From the NCBI GenBank assembly GCA_021792115.1, contig JAJYVI010000020.1, positions 1-13,297 of the forward strand: a stretch of 13,297 nucleotides of DNA. The letters are read 5' to 3'. This document shows, piece by piece, positions 7,580 through 13,190 of the stretch. The position numbers and the translations under genes are program-made. Each line of letters starts with the position of its first letter. The stretch's first letter is position 1. The notes under the pieces were generated by a model. It was not told the origin of the DNA, searched no databases, and saw only the letters and a program-made list of their open reading frames with translations. Source of the stretch: Microcaldota archaeon (GTDB lineage Archaea; Micrarchaeota; Micrarchaeia; Micrarchaeales; Micrarchaeaceae).

Positions 7580-7936
7580 ATGATTTCAACATATATTGTA
7601 TTGGTTGTTTCATTCTTATTTGCAGTATTCATGCCTTTGTCATTTCTTGCAGCATCAAAATTGCTAAGGCCAAACACTGCAAAAAATCATATTAAAAATG
7701 CTCCATATGAAAGCGCAGAGCAGACAGTAGGCAAATCAATGGATGTGATAAATGAATACATAGGGTTCTTTTCAATATTTCTTGCATTTGAGATAATTGT
7801 AATTGCAATGGTGCTTTGGGCGTATTCCTCAAAGTATTTCTCTTATGGCGCAAGCTTATTAATCATTCTCTCATTAATATTGAGTATGGTATTTTCATTG
7901 ATTGCATATAAACTTTCAAGTGAGGTGCATGGCTGA
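7580..7936 (+). CDS. nuoA: Complex I-like subunit A (NuoA/FpoA)
   Basis: A small membrane subunit of the quinone-reducing, ion-pumping complex I family, sitting at the joint between membrane arm and connecting module. The chosen ATG at 7580 gives 118 residues with three hydrophobic helices (about 4-25, 57-81 and 86-111), the NuoA layout. The conserved loop NAPYESAEQTVG between helices 1 and 2 corresponds to the family's PYESG....G. In helix 2 the glutamate of the F-D-x-E pattern is kept (AFEIIVIAMVLWA), but the usual aspartate two before it is Ala and the Pro of PWA is Leu, so this is a divergent member. The frame extends upstream to a TTG at 7529, but the added residues do not resemble the family. 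The stop overlaps the nuoB start by 8 nt. Confidence 0.85.
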   Translation: MISTYIVLVVSFLFAVFMPLSFLAASKLLRPNTAKNHIKNAPYESAEQTVGKSMDVINEYIGFFSIFLAFEIIVIAMVLWAYSSKYFSYGASLLIILSLILSMVFSLIAYKLSSEVHG

Positions 7937-8537
7937 AGCAAAAGAATCAGAATTTTTTAATGCAGAGCAGAAAATGGACAAGCTCCTCTATAAAAGCAAA
8001 GCCCCTGAGCAGCCGAATGTGTTATTTGTAAAGCTTGCAGATTTAATGAAGTATACTAATTCATTAAAAACATGGTCAAGGAAAAACTCTGTATGGCCTA
8101 TGCTTTTTGGATTAGCCTGCTGCGCAATAGAGCTGATGGATTTCGGTGCTGAAAGGATTGATGCAGAGCGCAAAGGATACCTTTTGTTTAGGGGAACCCC
8201 TAGACAGTGCGATGTGATGATTGTTGCAGGCTGGGTAACTAAGTCAATTGCACCTAGGCTGAGAACGCTTTATGAGCAGATGTCTTCGCCAAAGTATGTA
8301 ATTGCATATGGAGAATGCGCTACATGCGGGGGGCCCTGGTTTGAAAGCTATAATATCATACATGGGATAGACCAGATACTCCCAGTCGATGTGTATGTAG
8401 CCGGCTGCCCGCCGAAGCCTGAAAACCTGTTCCAGGCCCTGATAAACCTGCAAAAGAAAATAGGAGGTGAAACCATTGGAAATTCAGAAAGAAGCATTAG
8501 TCCAAGTCTTGGAAGAGCACAAGAGAAAAGGATTTGA
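7929..8537 (+). CDS. nuoB: Complex I-like subunit B (NuoB/FpoB), terminal iron-sulfur cluster subunit
   Basis: NuoB holds the last cluster (N2), which passes electrons to quinone. In the 202-residue product the ligands are the adjacent pair Cys64-Cys65 (GLACCAIELM), Cys130 (YGECATCGG) and Cys160 (AGCPPKPENL); all are present. The family's RGTPRQCDVMIVAG and PVDVYVAGCPP segments are clear. The start is ATG 7929, which overlaps the nuoA stop in ATGGCTGA; the frame can be extended to a TTG at 7902 inside nuoA, which is less likely. A GAGGTG precedes the ATG by only 1 nt, too close for a standard ribosome site, so coupled translation from nuoA is likely. The last 20 or so residues (after QKKIGG) run beyond the usual family end and overlap the start of nuoC by 62 nt. 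Confidence 0.96.
   Translation: MAEAKESEFFNAEQKMDKLLYKSKAPEQPNVLFVKLADLMKYTNSLKTWSRKNSVWPMLFGLACCAIELMDFGAERIDAERKGYLLFRGTPRQCDVMIVAGWVTKSIAPRLRTLYEQMSSPKYVIAYGECATCGGPWFESYNIIHGIDQILPVDVYVAGCPPKPENLFQALINLQKKIGGETIGNSERSISPSLGRAQEKRI
8462..8470 (+). promoter_or_regulatory. nuoC: Strong Shine-Dalgarno site inside nuoB that sets the nuoC start
   Basis: AGGAGGTGA is a near-complete complement of the archaeal 16S 3' end. It lies 5 nt before a TTG at 8476 and contains the in-frame GTG at 8467. This makes TTG 8476 the likely nuoC start and places the ribosome binding site within nuoB coding sequence. It is the strongest such site seen in the window. Confidence 0.75.
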
Positions 8538-8850
8538 CTACCTTAAGAAGGTGCTCGCTGTAGATTACCAGTCATACCTAGAGGTCGTGTATATAATTTA
8601 CAATACAGACTCCAAGGAGCAGGCGCTGATTAGTGTCAAGTTGCCAGATACAAAACATCCAATACTAGACTCTATAATTCATATCTATTCGAGCAGCGAC
8701 TGGCATGAAAGGGAAATTCATGAAATGTTCGGCATAGCATTCAAGGGAAGGGAAAACATGGAGAAGCTGCTTTTGCTTGAGTGGAATGGCCAGGACTTTC
8801 CTTTAAGGAAGAGCTTTGCATGGGGTGCAGAATACAAGAAAAAAGAATAG
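8476..8850 (+). CDS. nuoC: Complex I-like subunit C (NuoC/FpoC)
   Basis: The hydrophilic subunit that packs against NuoB and NuoD in the connecting module. The product is 124 residues, a short form of the 30-kDa subunit family. It begins near the VDYQSYLEVVYIIYN strand pair and includes the family signature SDWHEREIHEMFGIAFKG (counterpart of W.ERE.yDmfGI.f.gh), then MEKLLLLEWNGQDFPLRKSF, matching the conserved L...W.g.PLRKd end. The start is taken as TTG 8476 because a strong AGGAGGTGA lies just upstream. The GTG at 8467 would sit inside that site. The gene overlaps the end of nuoB by 62 nt, and nuoD follows after 12 nt, so translation is probably coupled across the set. No NuoCD fusion is present. 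Confidence 0.93.
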   Translation: MEIQKEALVQVLEEHKRKGFDYLKKVLAVDYQSYLEVVYIIYNTDSKEQALISVKLPDTKHPILDSIIHIYSSSDWHEREIHEMFGIAFKGRENMEKLLLLEWNGQDFPLRKSFAWGAEYKKKE

Positions 8851-8862
8851 TCAAGTGTTGCA

Positions 8863-9966
8863 ATGTCAATAATGAGGATAAATATAGGACCAATACATCC
8901 GAGCACGCATGGTCTGCTGCGCCTAATCGTAGATGTTGATGGAGACACTATAGAGAATATAGATACTCGCATAGGGTTCCTGCACCGTGGGGTTGAAAAA
9001 CTCCTTGAAAACAGGATATACATGCAAAGTCCTCCATTTATGGAAAAAATAGATTATGTTGCTCCTATGAGCTGGGACGAGCTCTTTGTGGCAAGCGTTG
9101 AGCAGGCAACAGGAACAGAGGTCAAAGAAGGCGCGCAATACATAAGAATGATACTACTAGAATTTCAGAGAATTGCATCCCACCTGTTATGGATGGGCAC
9201 ATTCTTGAACGACCTAGGCCAGATGTTTACAATATTTATGTGGACCTTTAGAGAAAGGGCGGCAGTGCTAAAATTGCTTGAAGATGTTGCAGAGGGCAGA
9301 ATGTTTTATGTAAATTTCAGGGTAGGAGGCATGAAATCGCAGCCTCCAAGCGATTTTGCAGACCGCGCATACAAACTGGTTGATTACCTTGAATCGCAGG
9401 TGTCTGAATATAAAGATCTCATTGACAACAATCCTGTATTTATGCAGAGAACAAAGCACATAGGCGTGCTAAAAAGGAAAGATGCAATTGAATATGGCGT
9501 TTCAGGACCAGTGTTAAGGGGATCAGGAGTATATGAAGATATAAGGAAATCAAAACCTTACTACAAATTTGATAAAATAAAGTTTTCAGTACCAACAATG
9601 GTAAATGGGGATGTTTATGACAGGTATAAGGTAAGATATGAGGAAATTTTTGAGAGCATAAAAATAATAAGGCAGTGCCTGCAGGCATATGAATCTCTGG
9701 AGAACAAAGATGTGTTAGGGCTTAAAATAAAGCTTGTTGGCCCTAATGCAAAACCTGATCCTGTTCTTGTTAGTAGAGAGCTTCCGCGAGGCGAAGGCAT
9801 GATATATATGGTTCCTGAACCGCAAAAACCCTACAGGGCAGCATTCAGGTCGCCGTCATTTTCAAATCTTTTTGCACTTAAAAAAATTGCAGTAGGGTCA
9901 AAATTTGCAGATCTTTTTGCAATTCTCGGCAGCCTTGATATTGTGATGCCAGACATTGATAAGTAG
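8863..9966 (+). CDS. nuoD: Complex I-like subunit D (NuoD/FpoD), 49-kDa quinone-site subunit
   Basis: With NuoB this subunit forms the quinone-reduction pocket. The product is 367 residues, near the family's usual 370-400. GPIHPSTHGLLR (residues 9-20) carries the conserved His16, and EKIDYVAPM holds Asp64 and the quinone-site Tyr65. ERAAVLKLLEDVAEGRMF and FRVGGMKSQPP match the central family blocks, and the product ends with the characteristic GSLDIVMPDIDK. The two CxxC pairs that bind Ni-Fe in related hydrogenase large subunits are absent, so this is a respiratory Nuo/Fpo-type protein and not an Ech-type hydrogenase. It starts 12 nt after nuoC. It is the last gene of the plus-strand set, since panD faces it from 19 nt away. 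nuoH, I and J-N must be elsewhere if the complex is complete. Confidence 0.97.
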   Translation: MSIMRINIGPIHPSTHGLLRLIVDVDGDTIENIDTRIGFLHRGVEKLLENRIYMQSPPFMEKIDYVAPMSWDELFVASVEQATGTEVKEGAQYIRMILLEFQRIASHLLWMGTFLNDLGQMFTIFMWTFRERAAVLKLLEDVAEGRMFYVNFRVGGMKSQPPSDFADRAYKLVDYLESQVSEYKDLIDNNPVFMQRTKHIGVLKRKDAIEYGVSGPVLRGSGVYEDIRKSKPYYKFDKIKFSVPTMVNGDVYDRYKVRYEEIFESIKIIRQCLQAYESLENKDVLGLKIKLVGPNAKPDPVLVSRELPRGEGMIYMVPEPQKPYRAAFRSPSFSNLFALKKIAVGSKFADLFAILGSLDIVMPDIDK

Positions 9967-9985
9967 CAGAAATTAATTCAAAGGC

Positions 9986-10330
9986 TTACTGCCTGCATTT
10001 GTTGTGTTCATCAACATATACTATTGCAGGCTGAAATTGCTTTTCATCATCTACAATTGTAAATGATGCGATTATTACGATATCTCCTATATTTGCAAGT
10101 CTCGCCGCAGCACCATTCACAACAATACTCCCAGATCCCCTCTCTGCAGGCAGTGCATATGTCTCAAACCTGTGGCCGTTGCTAACATTCCATACATTTA
10201 CTTTTTCATATTTGCGTATGTCTGCTATCTGCATAAGCTCTTCGTCTACTGAGATAGATCCTTCATAGTCTATATTTGAATCAGTTACACGTACTCTATG
10301 AATTTTTGATTTAAGCATTATCCTTATCAT
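9986..10330 (-). CDS. panD: Aspartate 1-decarboxylase, pyruvoyl-dependent (bacterial PanD type)
   Basis: PanD converts L-aspartate to beta-alanine for pantothenate and coenzyme A. The ATG at 10330 gives 114 residues, close to the usual 115-130. It starts MIRIMLKSKIHRV, as in bacterial PanD. Numbering from that start puts the self-cleavage pair exactly at Gly24-Ser25 (YEGSIS), with Lys9, Thr57, Tyr58 and Asn72 (RGSGSIVVNGAAA) at the known active-site positions, so the proenzyme should process itself to a pyruvoyl group. The frame reaches back to 10393, adding 21 hydrophobic residues that match nothing in the family and that run across TATA-like sequence, so that start is rejected. It stands alone between nuoD and prefoldin; no panB or panC lies nearby. 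Most archaea use an unrelated PLP enzyme for this step. Confidence 0.94.
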   Translation of the reverse strand: MIRIMLKSKIHRVRVTDSNIDYEGSISVDEELMQIADIRKYEKVNVWNVSNGHRFETYALPAERGSGSIVVNGAAARLANIGDIVIIASFTIVDDEKQFQPAIVYVDEHNKCRQ

Positions 10331-10343
10331 GAAAACATTATTA

Positions 10344-10355
10344 TTTTTATAAAAA
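10344..10355 (-). promoter_or_regulatory. TATA-like elements upstream of panD
   Basis: The symmetric TTTTTATAAAAA at 10344-10355 lies about 20 bases before ATG 10330, slightly close. A second box, CTTTTTATATTTTTA, at about 10390-10376 on the minus strand would give a leader of some 25-30 nt. Either could serve panD; both lie within the hydrophobic extension of the longer frame, which argues against that extension. Confidence 0.4.
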
Positions 10356-10401
10356 CCAGCAAATAAAATAAAAGATAAAAATATAAAAAGCAACTGCTAT
10401 A

Positions 10402-10421
10402 ATGTAATGTCATGTAATGTC
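10402..10421. repeat. Perfect tandem 10-bp direct repeat in the panD-prefoldin spacer
   Basis: ATGTAATGTC occurs twice back to back at 10402-10411 and 10412-10421. The 10-bp period equals one DNA turn, so it would suit two proteins bound on the same face. It lies upstream of both divergent genes. It may be chance in AT-rich sequence. Confidence 0.6.
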
Positions 10422-10457
10422 TATTCTTAATCTAAATGTTAATTTAAATGTGATATA

Positions 10458-10802
10458 ATGGAGAATGAAATTGAGAAACTGTCGAAAGAATACCAAGATA
10501 TTCAGGAGAAGCTGCAGGCACTTGAATACCAAAAGATACAATTCAATGCTCAGATGCAGGAATATGAAAATGCTGAGGCTGAACTAGAGAATGCAACACA
10601 AAAAATTTATACTGTAATTGGAGGGGTTATGATAGAAACTACAAAGGAAAAGGCAAAGGCAGACATAAAAGAAAAAAAAGAGTCTATTGAAATGAGGCTT
10701 AATATAATAAGCACGCAGCAATCAAAGGCCTCATCAAGGGAACAGGAGCTTAGGGAGCAGTTGACGAAGCTTTTAAGTACTTCCCAAGGAAGCAAGCAGT
10801 AA
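10458..10802 (+). CDS. pfdB: Prefoldin subunit beta
   Basis: Prefoldin (GimC) is a jellyfish-shaped chaperone of two alpha and four beta subunits that hands unfolded proteins to the thermosome. The 114-residue product has the beta-subunit layout: an N-terminal helix (about 1-45) rich in heptads, a short strand pair with KIYTVIGGVMIETTKEKA (48-65), and a C-terminal coiled-coil helix to about 108. The IG.VMIE.TKEKA hairpin is the family marker and tells beta from the longer alpha subunit. It starts at ATG 10458 after AT-rich sequence with no ribosome binding site, suggesting a leaderless message. The DHH gene starts 11 nt after the stop, so the two probably share a transcript. The alpha subunit is not in this window. 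Confidence 0.88.
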   Translation: MENEIEKLSKEYQDIQEKLQALEYQKIQFNAQMQEYENAEAELENATQKIYTVIGGVMIETTKEKAKADIKEKKESIEMRLNIISTQQSKASSREQELREQLTKLLSTSQGSKQ

Positions 10803-10813
10803 ACTATGATGCC

Positions 10814-11806
10814 ATGCAAAAGCTAAATTACGAAGGGCTGAAAAATTTTGTTTCTGGCACACAGCAAAAAAAGGCAATAATAACCTTTCATTCAATTGGA
10901 GATAGGGATTCAGTCGCATCTGCATTTGCAATCTCTTTAATATTCAAGAATTCTAAGATAGTGTCACCGGACTTCATAACATCAAATTCAAGTTCAATGT
11001 TAAAAAAGCTAGGATATCCCACTGAGATATCTACAGAGTTTGATGATTCAGCAGAGTTGGTAATCCTTCTTGATGCAAATGATTTTGCTGAGTGCGGGCC
11101 ATTTGCAGATAAGCTGAAGGCGTTCAATAATGAAATTTTAATAGTAGATCATCATTCTCCAAAGGTAGTAGGTAATGATAATGTTTATTGCTTCAATGAT
11201 GAGTCTTATAATTCTGCTACAAGCATAATCTATAATTTGCTGCGTGATTTTTCAGTCCCTATTGATGTGAAGCTGGCAAAGCTTATTGCAATGGGAATAA
11301 TCTCTGATTCTGCAGAATTTAAAAATTCGACTGCTGATACATTTTTGCAGATAGGTTCATTATTAAAAGAGGCTGGCACAGATTATACTTCTTTGCTTAC
11401 TGAATTTGAGCAGATTTCTGACGTCAGAGAAAGAGCAAAGACGATAAGCGAAATGTTCAATTCAACAGTAATTATAAAAAACAAGGTGCTGTTTGTTTTT
11501 GGCAGGACAGAGACCCATTCAAACATAGCAGCTGAAAATGCTGTAAAAATAGGGGCAGATATTGCACTTTTTCATTCGATAAGCAAAAAAGAAATATCAT
11601 TTGCTGCAAGGATGCGCCCGGGCTTGGATAAAACGCTAGGTATAGACCTTGGCAGCATAATGAAATCCATTGCTCCAGCGATAAGTGGTACAGGAGGCGG
11701 CCATCCCTGCGCAGCAGGCGCATACGGCCCTCTACAGTTTAAGAAAGATGAGTTTATAAATAACTTTATAAGTAAGGTTCTAAGCAGGATTGAAAATCTT
11801 ACTTAA
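10814..11806 (+). CDS. DHH/DHHA1-family phosphoesterase (NrnA/RecJ-like)
   Basis: A 330-residue metal-dependent phosphoesterase. Motifs in order: FHSIGDRDS, with His26, Asp30 and Asp32 standing for the H..PDGDA motif; VILLDAND with Asp87; IVDHH (Asp112, His113, His114), the motif that names the family; GIISDSAEF with Asp165; and the C-terminal DHHA1 substrate-binding motif GTGGGHPCAAGA (292-303). This size and arrangement fit the NrnA/oligoribonuclease-pAp phosphatase or cyclic dinucleotide phosphodiesterase groups rather than the longer RecJ. The likely substrates are short oligonucleotides, pAp or linear dinucleotides, but the sequence does not decide. Upstream ATGs at 10806 and 10809 are in another frame. 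It follows prefoldin beta closely and is followed by an A-rich spacer before mre11. Confidence 0.85.
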   Translation: MQKLNYEGLKNFVSGTQQKKAIITFHSIGDRDSVASAFAISLIFKNSKIVSPDFITSNSSSMLKKLGYPTEISTEFDDSAELVILLDANDFAECGPFADKLKAFNNEILIVDHHSPKVVGNDNVYCFNDESYNSATSIIYNLLRDFSVPIDVKLAKLIAMGIISDSAEFKNSTADTFLQIGSLLKEAGTDYTSLLTEFEQISDVRERAKTISEMFNSTVIIKNKVLFVFGRTETHSNIAAENAVKIGADIALFHSISKKEISFAARMRPGLDKTLGIDLGSIMKSIAPAISGTGGGHPCAAGAYGPLQFKKDEFINNFISKVLSRIENLT

Positions 11807-11935
11807 TATTCAATCCACTGCAATAAGAAAAAATTAAAAAGAAAAAAAGAAAAATAAAATAAACCCTAAATACTTATAATAAATTGTGTATATAACAACC
11901 TTTATCAAATATTAACTTAACTAGGCAGCGAGTAA
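11807..11935. other. Spacer between the DHH gene and mre11, with an A-rich tract
   Basis: No gene is visible. Positions about 11826-11863 are almost pure A/G on the plus strand, apart from a few T (AAGAAAAAATTAAAAAG and similar). Archaeal terminators are T-rich on the coding strand, so this tract would not terminate the plus-strand DHH gene. It might terminate transcription coming from the right on the minus strand, but no minus-strand gene is seen there. Confidence 0.5.
11889..11895 (+). promoter_or_regulatory. mre11: TATA box of mre11
   Basis: TATATAA within GTGTATATAACAACC is a close match to the archaeal box A. The predicted start, about 26 bases downstream near 11918, leaves a leader of about 17 nt before ATG 11936. 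An AT stretch near 11907-11915 could alternatively give a leaderless start. Confidence 0.5.
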
Positions 11936-13123
11936 ATGAAAATTGCAATCGTATCAGATCTTCATCTTGGATATGACACTTTTAGAGCAGATGCGTTCAA
12001 GCAGGCAAAGCAAGCACTAGATATGGCGAATGAGATTGCGGATGCTGTATTAATACCAGGAGATATATTTGATAGGAATTATCCTAAACCTGATGTAATT
12101 GCAGAAGGTATAAATCTGTTTAGGGACCTTTCAAAGAAAAAATGGGGCGCACAGGTTATCGAAGTAAAAGGTACACAAGCATTTACAGATGTACCAATGA
12201 TTGCTATACCTGGAAATCACGAAACGACAGTGCAGAATTCTGAAAATCCTTTAAGTCTTCTTGCCCTTGCAGGTCTTCTAATAGATACGAGTCATGCGCA
12301 TACAATACTGCAAAAAGGCGCAGAAAAGGTAGCAATATATGGATTTGGAAGTATTGCAGATTCCAGTGTAAAGCAGAAACTTTTAGAACTGCATCCAAGG
12401 CCTGTGCAAGGCGCATTCAATATATTCATGTTTCATCAGACAATGTATGAATTAATGCCGTTCAATGAAAATTTCATTCGCATGAATGATCTCCCAGACG
12501 ATTTTGATTTATACATATGTGGTCACATGCACAACTTCTATGAAGGGACAGTACATGAAAAAAAGCTTATAATTCCAGGAAGCACTGTACTTACTCAACT
12601 CAATGACATAGAAAAAAAGAAAGGATTCATAATATTTGATACAGAATCCTATTCATATGAATTTATTGAAATAAATTCCAGACCGTTCCTGGTAAAAACT
12701 ATTGAATTTGACAATGCAGACGACATACAGATACTTAACAAATGTATAGATGAAATAGATGGACTTGCAAAAGGATATGAAAAGCCAATTGTAAAAATAC
12801 GCCTTAAGGGATCTGCAAGCATAATGAATTACAGCCTTTTGATTCAGAAGTTGAAGCTAAAATATTCTGAAAATATTTATCTTTCAATTGATGCGTCACA
12901 GCTTGCAGACAAGTCTATAGACAAAAATATAGAAGAACTGAGAGATAACAGGATAGGCGAAATGCCAATAAAGCAGCTCGGTAATGCTATCTTTATGCAG
13001 AAATTAAAGGATCTTGAATTTGATTTCAGTCTTACTGATGCAAATGCATTGTATGAACTGCTGAGCCAAGAGGAAAGCAAAGAAAAGGCAATCAAGAAGT
13101 CTAGAGAATTTCTTAATATTTAA
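11936..13123 (+). CDS. mre11: DNA double-strand break repair nuclease Mre11
   Basis: A manganese-dependent exo/endonuclease that trims broken DNA ends as partner of Rad50. The 395 residues match archaeal Mre11 length. All phosphoesterase motifs are present: SDLHLGYD with Asp8 and His10, PGDIFD with Asp43, IPGNHE with Asn94 and His95, MFHQ with His167, and CGHMHN with His197 and His199. The capping domain follows from about 250, and the charged C-terminus (LLSQEESKEKAIKKSREFL) is suited to bind the base of the Rad50 coiled coil. The start ATG directly begins the first motif (MKIAIVSDLH), so it is firm. Its partner rad50 lies at 4550-6859 on the opposite strand rather than next door. A T6 run follows the stop immediately. 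Confidence 0.96.
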   Translation: MKIAIVSDLHLGYDTFRADAFKQAKQALDMANEIADAVLIPGDIFDRNYPKPDVIAEGINLFRDLSKKKWGAQVIEVKGTQAFTDVPMIAIPGNHETTVQNSENPLSLLALAGLLIDTSHAHTILQKGAEKVAIYGFGSIADSSVKQKLLELHPRPVQGAFNIFMFHQTMYELMPFNENFIRMNDLPDDFDLYICGHMHNFYEGTVHEKKLIIPGSTVLTQLNDIEKKKGFIIFDTESYSYEFIEINSRPFLVKTIEFDNADDIQILNKCIDEIDGLAKGYEKPIVKIRLKGSASIMNYSLLIQKLKLKYSENIYLSIDASQLADKSIDKNIEELRDNRIGEMPIKQLGNAIFMQKLKDLEFDFSLTDANALYELLSQEESKEKAIKKSREFLNI

Positions 13124-13129
13124 TTTTTT
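13124..13129 (+). terminator. T-run terminator after mre11
   Basis: TTTTTT directly follows the TAA stop of mre11. Archaeal RNA polymerase terminates on coding-strand T-runs, so this short run may end the mre11 transcript and separate it from whatever starts at the TATA box a few bases on. Confidence 0.45.
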
Positions 13130-13132
13130 GGC

Positions 13133-13140
13133 ATATAAAA
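13133..13140 (+). promoter_or_regulatory. TATA box in the right-end region
   Basis: GCATATAAAAGG contains a good archaeal TATA element (ATATAAAA). The expected transcription start is about 13162-13164, pointing right, 20-odd bases before the ATG at 13185 and about 130 bases before the ATG at 13295. A plus-strand transcription unit probably begins here. Confidence 0.5.
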
Positions 13141-13145
13141 GGCTT

Positions 13146-13190
13146 GTTCATAAACTCCCACTTTTTAGACAGATTACAGAGTTTATGGAC
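13146..13190. repeat. Inverted repeat with 12-bp arms over the predicted transcription start
   Basis: GTTCATAAACTC (13146-13157) and GAGTTTATGGAC (13179-13190) are inverted copies with one mismatch, which would be a G-U pair in RNA. The arms are separated by 21 bases. The repeat lies just after the TATA box, brackets the predicted start site, and its right arm contains the ATG at 13185. GACAGATT also occurs directly repeated at 13168-13175 and 13188-13195. It could be an operator for a dimeric regulator or part of a mobile-element end. Confidence 0.75.

Noticed and set aside
8863..9966. NuoD as a Ni-Fe hydrogenase large subunit (Ech/Mbh type)
   Set aside because: The N- and C-terminal CxxC pairs that bind nickel are absent, while the quinone-site His16 and Tyr65 are present.
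10331..10393. Hydrophobic N-terminal extension of PanD (possible signal or membrane segment)
   Set aside because: PanD is cytosolic, the extension is absent from the family, it covers TATA-like sequence, and the start at 10330 places Gly24-Ser25 at the exact canonical position.
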